Position numbers and translations under genes: made by a program. From Helicobacter canadensis MIT 98-5491 (GTDB lineage: Bacteria > Campylobacterota > Campylobacteria > Campylobacterales > Helicobacteraceae), in NCBI RefSeq assembly GCF_000162575.1, contig NZ_CM000776.2, forward strand, positions 252,950 to 316,949: a DNA stretch of 64,000 nucleotides, in the 5' to 3' direction. Positions 8,115 through 14,979 of this stretch are shown here, piece by piece. The notes under the pieces were generated by a model, which worked only from the letters and a program-made list of their open reading frames with translations, did not search any database and was not told where the DNA came from. Position 1 is the stretch's first letter, and each line of letters opens with the position of its first letter.

Positions 8115-9833
8115 ATGCGAAGTGATATTATCAAACAAGGCTATCAAAGGGCTCCACATAGGAGTTTGTTGCGTGCTACAGGGCTTAAAGATGAGGATTT
8201 TAATAAGCCCTTTATTGGTGTGGCAAATAGTTATATAGACATTATCCCCGGACATTTTTTCTTAAACAAATACGCAGAGATTATCAAGGAGGAAATCCGC
8301 AAAGCTGGTGGTGTGCCATTTGAGTTTAATACTATTGGCGTGGATGATGGTATTGCTATGGGGCATAATGGTATGCTGTATTCCCTCCCTAGTCGTGAGT
8401 TAATCGCTGATTGTATCGAAACGGTGATGAATGCGCATAGCCTAGATGCGATGATTTGTATTCCAAATTGCGATAAGATCGTGCCTGGTATGCTTATGGG
8501 GGCATTGCGTGTCAATGTGCCAACGATTTTTGTAAGTGGCGGACCGATGATGGCAGGGAAGCTAAGCGATGGAAGCGTGCTAGATCTAAATTCTGCTTTT
8601 GAGGCAGTGGGTGCGTTTGAAAGTGGCAAAATCGATGAAAAACGCTTGCACGAAATAGAATGCAACGCCTGTCCTGGTGGCGGAAGTTGTAGCGGTATGT
8701 TTACGGCAAATTCTATGAATACACTTTGTGAGGCTATGGGGGTAGCCTTGATGGGTAATGGAACAATCCCAGCGCTTACAAAAGAACGCGAGGAATTGTT
8801 GCGAAAGGCTGCAAGACGCATAGTAGAAATTGCCCTAGATTCTCAAAAGAGTGAGCAGTTTAGATTCCGTAATATCCTCAATCACAAAGCCGTGCATAAT
8901 GCCTTTGTTGTGGATATGGCAATGGGGGGAAGCACAAATACGGTATTACATATGCTTGCTATTGCCAAAGAAGCAGAGGTAGAGTTTAACCTCCAAAATA
9001 TCAATGAGATTGCCAAAAATGTCGCTCATATCGCCAAAATTGCTCCAGCACTTAGCAGTGTGCATATGGAAGATATTAATCGCGCAGGTGGCGTAAGTGC
9101 GGTGATGAATGAAGTAGCCAAACGAGATACACAAACTTTATTTTTAGACGCTCTAACGATTACAGGAGAGACTTTAGGCGAAAGAATTAAGGGCAAAGAA
9201 ATCACTGATACGCATATTATCCATACCAACGAAAATGCTTATTCACAAGTTGGTGGGCTAAAGATTCTCTTTGGGAATCTCGCAGAGCAAGGTGCGGTGC
9301 TTAAAGTGGCAGCCGTGGCAGAATCTATGAAAGAATTTAAGGGCAAAGCGATTTGTTTTAATTCCCAAGCTGAAGCGATTAAAGGTATAGCAGGTGGTAA
9401 AGTCAAGGCAGGAAATGTAGTTGTGATCCGCTATGAGGGTCCAAAGGGAGGACCAGGAATGCAAGAAATGCTAAGCCCTACAAGTTTGATTATGGGAATG
9501 GGACTAGGCGAATGCGTGGCGCTTATCACTGATGGGCGATTTAGCGGGGCAACTCGTGGTGCATGTATAGGACATGTGAGCCCAGAAGCAGCAGAGGGAG
9601 GGCTTATCGCGCTTATTGAAGATGGCGATGAAATAGAAATTTCTGTTGCAAGGGGAGAGTTAAATCTGCTTGTAGATTCTAAAGAATTAGAATCTAGAAA
9701 GGCAAAATGGCAACAACAAGGTGTCGCAAAGACAATTATGACTAACAAAAATATCACAAGCAAATGGCTTAAGCGTTATTCATTGCTTGTTAGCAATGCT
9801 GCAAATGGCGCAGTGCTAAAAACGGAATTATAA
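8115..9833 (+). CDS. ilvD: dihydroxy-acid dehydratase
   Basis: An Fe-S cytoplasmic enzyme that dehydrates 2,3-dihydroxy acids to 2-oxo acids, the third step of valine, leucine and isoleucine synthesis. At 572 residues it is normal length. Cluster and Mg-binding motifs are visible: [26 protein letters not shown] (about residues 186-204) and the C-terminal [14 protein letters not shown] 8115 is preceded by AAAGGAGG. Its base composition is clearly richer in G+C than the genes just upstream, for example around 8640-8700, which could mean high expression or transfer. ilvC lies in the same window at 56808-57833, far away. Confidence 0.98.
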   Translation: MRSDIIKQGYQRAPHRSLLRATGLKDEDFNKPFIGVANSYIDIIPGHFFLNKYAEIIKEEIRKAGGVPFEFNTIGVDDGIAMGHNGMLYSLPSRELIADCIETVMNAHSLDAMICIPNCDKIVPGMLMGALRVNVPTIFVSGGPMMAGKLSDGSVLDLNSAFEAVGAFESGKIDEKRLHEIECNACPGGGSCSGMFTANSMNTLCEAMGVALMGNGTIPALTKEREELLRKAARRIVEIALDSQKSEQFRFRNILNHKAVHNAFVVDMAMGGSTNTVLHMLAIAKEAEVEFNLQNINEIAKNVAHIAKIAPALSSVHMEDINRAGGVSAVMNEVAKRDTQTLFLDALTITGETLGERIKGKEITDTHIIHTNENAYSQVGGLKILFGNLAEQGAVLKVAAVAESMKEFKGKAICFNSQAEAIKGIAGGKVKAGNVVVIRYEGPKGGPGMQEMLSPTSLIMGMGLGECVALITDGRFSGATRGACIGHVSPEAAEGGLIALIEDGDEIEISVARGELNLLVDSKELESRKAKWQQQGVAKTIMTNKNITSKWLKRYSLLVSNAANGAVLKTEL

Positions 9834-9843
9834 ACTATATAGA

Positions 9844-9869
9844 TTCTATGGATTTTTAAATCCATAGAA
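9844..9869 (+). terminator. hairpin terminator after ilvD
   Basis: A perfect 12-bp inverted repeat, TTCTATGGATTT / AAATCCATAGAA, with a two-base TT loop, 10 bases after the ilvD stop. The T-run is weak, so it may act in both directions or stabilise the mRNA end. Confidence 0.6.
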
Positions 9870-9984
9870 ATTGCAAAATACTTGGTTTGCTGAAGTAAAA
9901 GATTGATGAAAATTTCTATTTAATGCTTTTGCGTAATGTTCAAATTCTTGGATAAAATAAGTAATGAAAGCTATAATAAGGGAA

Positions 9985-10042
9985 TTTAGAGCAGCCTCTC
10001 GCTAGGAGTACCCCACAGCTATCGGCAGGTTAGCCCTCTAAA
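9985..10042 (-). ncRNA. putative small structured RNA (about 58 nt)
   Basis: A GC-richer block in an AT-rich gap. Its ends pair perfectly: CTCTAAA (10036-10042) with TTTAGAG (9985-9991). On the minus strand an extended -10 element, TGCTATAAT (10050-10058), sits about 8 bases before the block, where a start site would be expected. The interior contains GGGCTAACCTGCC and GTGGGGTACTCC-type segments able to form internal helices. I do not recognise it as a tRNA, SRP RNA, 6S RNA or known riboswitch. No minus-strand gene follows it, so a free-standing sRNA is the simplest reading. It is divergent from the HEPN gene at 10096. Confidence 0.4.
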
Positions 10043-10095
10043 CTAGCTAAATTATAGCAGACAAAACATTAAATAAAATTAAATAAAGGTGCAAA

Positions 10096-10871
10096 ATGGG
10101 TTTTTCTTTGCAGAATCTTGAATATGAAAAGATTAAGGCTTTGTTTTGTGATTTTCCAAATTTATTAAATAAAAACTTTGAAGTTCGTATGAAAAAAGCG
10201 CTAAGTGTATTGCACTTTGCTTATTTATGGGGTGCTTGCAGGGAAGCAGAAAAAGCTTTAGCAAAATATGAAAAAGATGACTTGTATGAATTTATTATGC
10301 AATTGTATATAAAAAGAATCAAAACACATCAGGCTAATTTTTTGCTCTTGCATTATTTTGAAAATGCATTGCGTAGCACATTGTGCGTTAAAATTGCAAA
10401 TTTTTACAACAAAGATAATGGCGATTCGTGGTTTATAGACCAAACTTCAAACTCTAGTAGCTCAAAAGTCGTTGTCAAGCTTATTCAAATAAGAAGAAAA
10501 CATCTAAAAAATAAAAAAGCTAAAAATTCATGGGAAATTTTTGATTGTTTTTACCTTAGGGATTTGGAAGATATTATTAGCTCTCATTGGGATATTTTTG
10601 CACCTATTTTTAAAGATAAAAAAATTATAAAGGGAAAGAATTGCCATGTTATGGCACAAAAGAACATCTACTAACTAAACTTAGTCAAATTAGACAGGCA
10701 AGAAATGAAATTTTTCATAATAAATCTACAAAAATGAAATTCCGCAAAGAATTAGAAATACTGCTTTTGCGTTTAGATTATTGTTTGGAAGATGTCATTG
10801 AGATTGGTGAGATTTCAACAGGCATTAATCTAAAATACAACTACAAGCAACAATATACAAATGAGTTGTAA
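10096..10871 (+). pseudogene. HEPN-domain (Swt1/Abi-like) protein, frameshifted
   Basis: Two overlapping reading frames together make one protein of about 258 residues. Frame one (10096-10674) gives the helical N-terminal part, including HYFENALRSTL and FYLRDLEDIISSHWDIF. Frame two, open up to the TAA at 10869-10871, gives KLSQIRQARNEIFHNK, which contains the RNxxxH (RNEIFH) signature of HEPN ribonucleases. A single missing base, most simply in the run of seven A at 10618-10624, joins the two. HEPN proteins of this kind act as RNases in abortive infection or toxin systems. The frameshift removes the catalytic motif from the main product, so the gene is either dead or switched by slippage in the A-tract. 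It lies 123 bases before the CRISPR array. The ribosome binding site is AAAGGTG. Confidence 0.6.
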
Positions 10872-10994
10872 TTCACAAGCAAACCATTTATATTTGGAAA
10901 ATTCTTTGTAATTTTAGCTTTTTTTACAAACTCGCCTAAGAGGCTATGCTGATATGCAAGAACACAAATTGAATTCGTCTTGATCGTTCCCTAT

Positions 10995-11162
10995 GTTTTA
11001 GTCCCTTCTTAAATTTCTTTATGGTAAAATTTTCGCCCTTTTTTGTTAGAACTCAAGCAAGTTTTAGTCCCTTCTTAAATTTCTTTATGGTAAAATTATA
11101 GAAACTTTGGGGCAAATTCCATAACAGTTTTAGTCCCTTCTTAAATTTCTTTATGGTAAAAT
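10995..11162 (+). CRISPR. type II-C CRISPR array: three 36-bp repeats, two 30-bp spacers
   Basis: Three identical 36-base repeats lie at 10995-11030, 11061-11096 and 11127-11162, separated by two unrelated 30-base spacers (11031-11060 and 11097-11126). The repeat begins GTTTTAGTCCCTTCTTAAAT and ends TTTATGGTAAAAT; it is a close relative of the C. jejuni Cas9-type repeat. As in C. jejuni, the repeat end TGGTAAAAT is itself an extended -10 promoter, so each spacer would be transcribed from its own upstream repeat. Transcription is on the plus strand. No cas9, cas1 or cas2 occurs anywhere in the window; the upstream neighbour is the frameshifted HEPN gene. Confidence 0.95.
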
Positions 11163-11218
11163 AGATACCTAAAAAACCAAGAAATTTAGGGATTTAAGTA
11201 GAAAAATTAGTAAAAAAT

Positions 11219-11228
11219 ATGCTAAAAT
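11219..11228 (+). promoter_or_regulatory. extended -10 promoter of the tracrRNA
   Basis: The sequence ATGCTAAAAT contains TG-n-TAAAAT (11220-11228), the same extended -10 form as in the CRISPR repeats. It places a start site near 11235, just before the anti-repeat. Confidence 0.65.
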
Positions 11229-11234
11229 CTTTCT

Positions 11235-11320
11235 AGAGAAATTTAAAAAGGGACTAAAATAAGTGGTTTTCGGTAAGCCACGCAGGATTAAAATTCCTTT
11301 TAAAACCGAATCTTTTAATC
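11235..11320 (+). ncRNA. tracrRNA of the type II-C CRISPR system
   Basis: The anti-repeat (about 11237-11260, GAAATTTAAAAAGGGACTAAAA) is complementary to the first part of the CRISPR repeat except for one position: the repeat has CCCTTCTTAAA where the RNA would pair best with CCCTTTTTAAA. The tail carries a GTGG / CCAC hairpin (11263-11282), an AGGA / TCCT hairpin, and CGGTTTT-like and AAAACCG segments that can pair, ending at TCTTTT. This is the layout of C. jejuni tracrRNA, which forms a compact helix bound by Cas9. It lies 72 bases after the last repeat on the same strand. Confidence 0.88.
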
Positions 11321-11557
11321 TTATTTTTTAGTGATAGGTATTAAAGATTCTACTTCAAAGAGATGATATAAATACTTTGACAAAACTACTTTTTAAGTAA
11401 AACAAACTTAGTGATTCTAAAGTAAAAAAATGAAAAGAAAGACAAGATTTTTGTAAAGTAAAGGTGTAGAATCTCATTTTGATATCTTTTATTATTTGTT
11501 ATAGTCACCATTACAATATTTTATCTTATCTATTTTATTTTCTATTAAAAAGGCATA
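11321..11557. other. AT-rich spacer downstream of tracrRNA, no gene seen
   Basis: No open frame with a ribosome binding site and no recognisable remnant of a cas gene was found in this stretch by reading both strands. Confidence 0.5.
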
Positions 11558-11716
11558 TTATAGTAAGTCTTTTAAGAGAAACTTGTTTTTAAAAGCTTCC
11601 ATAGTAATATGATAAAAAATAAACCCAATTACAAGCCATAGTTCCCACCATTTAAAAAAATAAATAATAGGCAAGATAAATATTGTATATAGAAGTGCCG
11701 AACAAAAGGGATCCAT
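11558..11716 (-). CDS. small hydrophobic ORF (52 aa), possible membrane peptide
   Basis: A 52-residue open frame on the minus strand, starting at the ATG at 11716. Residues about 5-38 are almost wholly hydrophobic and aromatic (IFILPIIYFFKWWELWLVIG, then FIFY), followed by a basic tail (KNKFLLKDLL). It could be a small inner-membrane protein with one or two helices. There is no strong ribosome binding site, and it sits among gene debris, so it may be the remnant of a larger membrane protein. I do not recognise a family. Confidence 0.3.
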   Translation of the reverse strand: MDPFCSALLYTIFILPIIYFFKWWELWLVIGFIFYHITMEAFKNKFLLKDLL

Positions 11717-11733
11717 AGGATTTTAGAGTAAAA

Positions 11734-12221
11734 AAATTTAGATATGCAATTAAAAGAATCTATGATGCTAGAATGTGGTAAGTCATTGAAAGCAAAGCAA
11801 GATTCGAATAATTTAGAAAAGCTGGTGTTGATGTAAGAATATTAGAAAATATTACAAGTGGTGTGGCTCATGTTGCAGAGATGAAAGCAGAAGGAAATTT
11901 GATTATTATATGGTTGGATATAGAAAGGGTATGGCACAAGGTTATGGAACCGATACACCCAATGATTGGAGCGAAGAAAAGGAACAACTCTTTAATGATA
12001 CTTTAATACTACATGCCAAACTCGCAGCCCTAACTTCTCCTTAAAGCTATCCTAATGCTCCTTATTATTTTACCCCTGAAAACCTAGAATGGTATTATAA
12101 AAGACATAAACTTGATAGACTCCTTGATCCAAGAATACCTGCTATTTGTAGGGCTAACTTCCCTGAAGATTTAAGAGCTAAGATACAAGCTTATGCTAAG
12201 GAGCATAATATAAAAGAGTAA
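11734..12221 (+). pseudogene. decayed gene of unknown function
   Basis: A coherent protein of about 160 residues can be rebuilt from this region, but it is broken at four places: in-frame stops after KRIYDARMW and after ESKARFE, a frameshift after EMKAEGN (near 11902), and a TAA after KLAALTSP (near 12042). Conserved-looking pieces are FRKAGVDVRILENITSG, DYYMVGYRKGMAQGYGTD, NAPYYFTPENLEWYYKRHK and ANFPEDLRAKIQAYAKEHN. Codon use includes more CTC, GCC and CCC than the neighbours, which suggests an acquired gene. I do not recognise the family. No start codon can be assigned. Confidence 0.55.
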
Positions 12222-12555
12222 AGAATTAAAAGAATAGAAAAACAATAAATTTATAGGTAGATTAGCCGCTACTATAATTCTTTTACGATTAAACTAAGAG
12301 CTAAAATATTGAGCAATATTTTTAAGCCTAATGAAGATAATCTTTATCTAATTTAGAGCCTTGTTGTTTTGGCGTCTTTGGGTATTTTTAATTCTTGTTT
12401 TTAATGCTATTTGTATCCATAAATTAGATTTTGGTCGGGTTAGCTAAGCTTTACAAAACTACCAAATGTTTTGGCTATCCGTTTTTCTATTTAAAAATAG
12501 ATTAATTTGTTTATGATACAATTTTGATAATTATTTTCAATATCAAAGGAAAACA
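12222..12555. other. intergenic region before exbB
   Basis: AT-rich sequence without a supported gene. A TACAAT hexamer near 12516, about 40 bases before the exbB start, could be the -10 box for exbB-exbD-tonB. The region contains several A/T-rich direct words but no clear Fur box that I could confirm by eye. Confidence 0.4.
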
Positions 12556-12993
12556 ATGGAAATTCTTAAAGAAACAATTGATTATATTATCTTTGGAATC
12601 TTAGGAATTATGGGTTTTATAGCTTTGTGGCTTACGATAGAACGAGTGATCTTTTTTTCTAAAATTAAGTTTAGTGATTACAAAACACAAGAATCTTTTG
12701 ATGATGCAATTACCAAACATCTCACTACGCTTTATATTATTTATTCCAATGCACCTTATGTCGGGCTTTTGGGAACGGTGATTGGGATTATGATTACTTT
12801 TTATGATATGGGAATGAGTGGTAGCATTGATACCAAAGAGATTATGACAGGTTTATCCCTTGCACTAAAAGCAACGGCTTTAGGGCTTGCAGTGGCGATT
12901 CCAACTTTGATTGCTTATAACGCTTTGTATCGAAAAATTACTCTTTTAAGCAACCTTTATAAAACAAAGGAAACTTATGGTCAAGATTCCTAA
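12556..12993 (+). CDS. exbB: biopolymer transport protein ExbB
   Basis: A 145-residue inner-membrane protein of the MotA/TolQ/ExbB family in its short Helicobacter form. There are three transmembrane segments: one near residues 10-30, then two in the proton-channel core ([16 protein letters not shown] and [17 protein letters not shown]). With ExbD it forms the proton-driven motor that energises TonB for uptake of iron and nickel complexes across the outer membrane. ATG 12556 follows AAAGGAAA. It overlaps exbD by 17 bases, so the two are coupled. Confidence 0.95.
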   Translation: MEILKETIDYIIFGILGIMGFIALWLTIERVIFFSKIKFSDYKTQESFDDAITKHLTTLYIIYSNAPYVGLLGTVIGIMITFYDMGMSGSIDTKEIMTGLSLALKATALGLAVAIPTLIAYNALYRKITLLSNLYKTKETYGQDS

Positions 12994-13363
12994 AAATGAA
13001 TCGCTCAATATCGTTCCTTTTATTGATATTATGTTGGTTCTCTTAGCCATTGTGCTAAGTGTTTCAACTTTTATCGCACAAGGTAAAATTCAAATCGAGC
13101 TTCCACAAAGCACCAATCAAGAACAACAAAAAGATGAAAAAAAGGTGCAAATTGTCGTAGATAAGGATAATCAAATCTATTTAGATGAGAAGGCAATTAG
13201 CTTGGAAGCTTTGAAAGTGGAGTTAGAAAAGCTGGATTCTAAAACACTAGTAGAATTGCGTAGTGATAAGGATGCAAAATTTGAAACTTTTATTCAAATT
13301 ATTGATATTTTAAAAGGAAAGGCACATGAAAACTTTAGCATCGCAACACAAGCTAAACAATAG
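12977..13363 (+). CDS. exbD: biopolymer transport protein ExbD
   Basis: A 128-residue protein with one transmembrane helix (about residues 13-33) carrying the conserved aspartate of the family, D17 in [12 protein letters not shown], which takes part in proton movement. The remainder is a periplasmic domain that contacts TonB. The order exbB-exbD-tonB with overlapping ends is standard in Helicobacter. The end overlaps the tonB start by 38 bases, an unusually long overlap. Confidence 0.95.
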   Translation: MVKIPKNESLNIVPFIDIMLVLLAIVLSVSTFIAQGKIQIELPQSTNQEQQKDEKKVQIVVDKDNQIYLDEKAISLEALKVELEKLDSKTLVELRSDKDAKFETFIQIIDILKGKAHENFSIATQAKQ

Positions 13364-14045
13364 CACCTTACAATCTTTTTTGGTTGCAAGTGGAATCTAT
13401 GCCATAATTTTTTTAAGTCTTTTTTATGGTTCATCTTATTTTCTTCCAAAAGACATAGGTTTGCAAACTCAAACTATGGCAATTTCTCTTACGCATTTCA
13501 CACAAAGTCCTGCGGTGCAAAAGAGTGCTCCACCTCCAATGCAAGAAGAAATTAAAACTCCTCAAAAGCCTAAAGTAATGGAGAAACCAAAGGAGATTAA
13601 AAAAATAGAGCCTATTAAAGAAAAGATTGTCCAAAATTCAAAGCCGATATCAAAGCCAAAACCTAAGCCTACTACCAATCAAATGGCTAAGACACAACCG
13701 CCAACTAATACTCCTAATATTTCTAATACTCAAGCTAATCAGGCTTCATCTACTTTGACATTTGGCAAGGTAAATGATCCCTTTTTGCTTTCTGTGAAGC
13801 AAGCAATTGATAAGAATCTCCAATATCCAAGAAAAGCAAGAATGTTAAGAATGACAGGGATTGTAATGGTGGAGTTTAAACTTTTTAAAAATGGGGAGTT
13901 GGGTAATGTAAAAGTGATTCAGCCTTCTAAGCATACGCTTTTGGATGAATCGGCTATTAAAACAATTCTAAGCGCTGGGCGAGATTTCCCAACACCTAAA
14001 AATGATGTGATTATTCAAATTCCTATCCAATATGTTTTAACTTAA
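13326..14045 (+). CDS. tonB: energy transducer TonB
   Basis: A 239-residue protein. It has an N-terminal membrane anchor (about residues 17-37), then a periplasm-spanning proline/lysine-rich region (about 60-125, with many KP and PK repeats such as KPKPKPTT), then a folded C-terminal TonB domain (LQYPRKARMLRMTGIVMVEF, DESAIKTI and PIQYVLT at the end). It carries energy from ExbBD to outer-membrane receptors. The first ATG at 13326 lies within exbD; no internal start looks better placed for the membrane anchor. Confidence 0.95.
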   Translation: MKTLASQHKLNNSTLQSFLVASGIYAIIFLSLFYGSSYFLPKDIGLQTQTMAISLTHFTQSPAVQKSAPPPMQEEIKTPQKPKVMEKPKEIKKIEPIKEKIVQNSKPISKPKPKPTTNQMAKTQPPTNTPNISNTQANQASSTLTFGKVNDPFLLSVKQAIDKNLQYPRKARMLRMTGIVMVEFKLFKNGELGNVKVIQPSKHTLLDESAIKTILSAGRDFPTPKNDVIIQIPIQYVLT

Positions 14046-14064
14046 GATTGCGAGATTGTTTGTT

Positions 14065-14089
14065 AAAGTTATTCATTAAGAATAACTTT
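14065..14089. terminator. shared hairpin between convergent tonB and lpxK
   Basis: Arms AAAGTTATT (14065-14073) and AATAACTTT (14081-14089) pair perfectly. The lpxK stop codon lies in the loop. It is followed by a T-rich stretch on the plus strand. Confidence 0.55.
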
Positions 14090-14978
14090 GGATGTATTTT
14101 TGTATTTTTTCTTTGATATTAGGCGAGATACTTAATTCAAGATGTAAAATTGAAAGTGGCAATCCAAAATCCTCTAGTTTAACCGCATCTTTTTGAGTAA
14201 TAAGTAGTGAAGTGGCATTAAGATTGGCATAAGATTCTAAAATCTTTGTTTTGTCAAAATAAGAATGATCTTTGAGAATAATTTTTCCCACTACATTGGG
14301 TAAGTATGAATCAAGCCTAGATGGATTTGCGATGGCTGTTAGCAAAAGCATTCTTTGGGTAGGGTAGAGGAGTTCCACTTTTCTAGTATAATCTTGTCCT
14401 TCTTTGGCGATAATATCAGCTTCTTTGTAGGCTCTTTTGGATTCGCGATAGCCGCCACTTGGAATACAAAAGCTAAAATAAGGCTCCAATTTTGGCTTTA
14501 ATAAAATATTGAGTTTTTTGAAATTAAAACGGAAACCATCATCTAAAAAGATGATTCTTGCTCCCATTTCTTTGGCTTTTAGGATAGCTTTTGTGCGATT
14601 TTTGCTAACAATCACTGAAGCATTGGGAAGTAATTTGGCAAGCATAATTGCTTCATCGCCGGCAACTTCTGGAGTTTCAAGAATATTGCCATTTTGACTA
14701 ATGACTTTTAATCCCTTACTTTTACGCCCATAACCTCTTAGAATGACACAGCTTAGTTCATAATCTTTTGCAATTTCAGCGACAAAAGGGCTTTTGCCAC
14801 TTCCGCCCAAAATGAGATTCCCGACGCTAATAATGGGAATTTGAAAGTCTTGTTGGAGGGATATTTTTCGCTTTAGTGTTGCGATAAAGCAATAAATCAA
14901 GCTAATGGGCAAGAGGCAGTAAGCTAAAATTTTTTGAGGTAAACTTGGTGCAAAAAAGTATTTTTCTAAAGTTCTCAT
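14076..14978 (-). CDS. lpxK: tetraacyldisaccharide 4'-kinase
   Basis: An inner-membrane-bound kinase of lipid A synthesis that phosphorylates the 4' position of the disaccharide precursor. The 300-residue protein has a hydrophobic N-terminal segment (about residues 16-34) and a P-loop, GGSGKSP (58-64), after VGNLIL. The family segment VILRGYGRKSKG follows. I chose ATG 14978 over an upstream in-frame start at 15029 because the latter lies inside the preceding gene and the family begins near MRTLEKYF. It follows the DegT-like gene by one base and is probably cotranscribed with it and nadE. Confidence 0.93.
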   Translation of the reverse strand: MRTLEKYFFAPSLPQKILAYCLLPISLIYCFIATLKRKISLQQDFQIPIISVGNLILGGSGKSPFVAEIAKDYELSCVILRGYGRKSKGLKVISQNGNILETPEVAGDEAIMLAKLLPNASVIVSKNRTKAILKAKEMGARIIFLDDGFRFNFKKLNILLKPKLEPYFSFCIPSGGYRESKRAYKEADIIAKEGQDYTRKVELLYPTQRMLLLTAIANPSRLDSYLPNVVGKIILKDHSYFDKTKILESYANLNATSLLITQKDAVKLEDFGLPLSILHLELSISPNIKEKIQKYIQSYS

Positions 14979-14979
14979 T

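Noticed and set aside
8231-8821. 196-codon open frame on the minus strand of ilvD
   Set aside because: It is the antisense shadow of a strongly conserved gene; it has no ribosome binding site and no recognisable domain.
9985-10042. tRNA gene or known riboswitch
   Set aside because: There is no T-arm TTC-containing loop, no cloverleaf and none of the conserved cores of the riboswitch classes I know; kept only as an unclassified RNA candidate.
10618-10674. Programmed -1 frameshift site in the HEPN gene
   Set aside because: The A-run is not in the X-XXY-YYZ register that would allow clean tandem slippage (the codon before is GAT), and no downstream stimulatory hairpin is evident.
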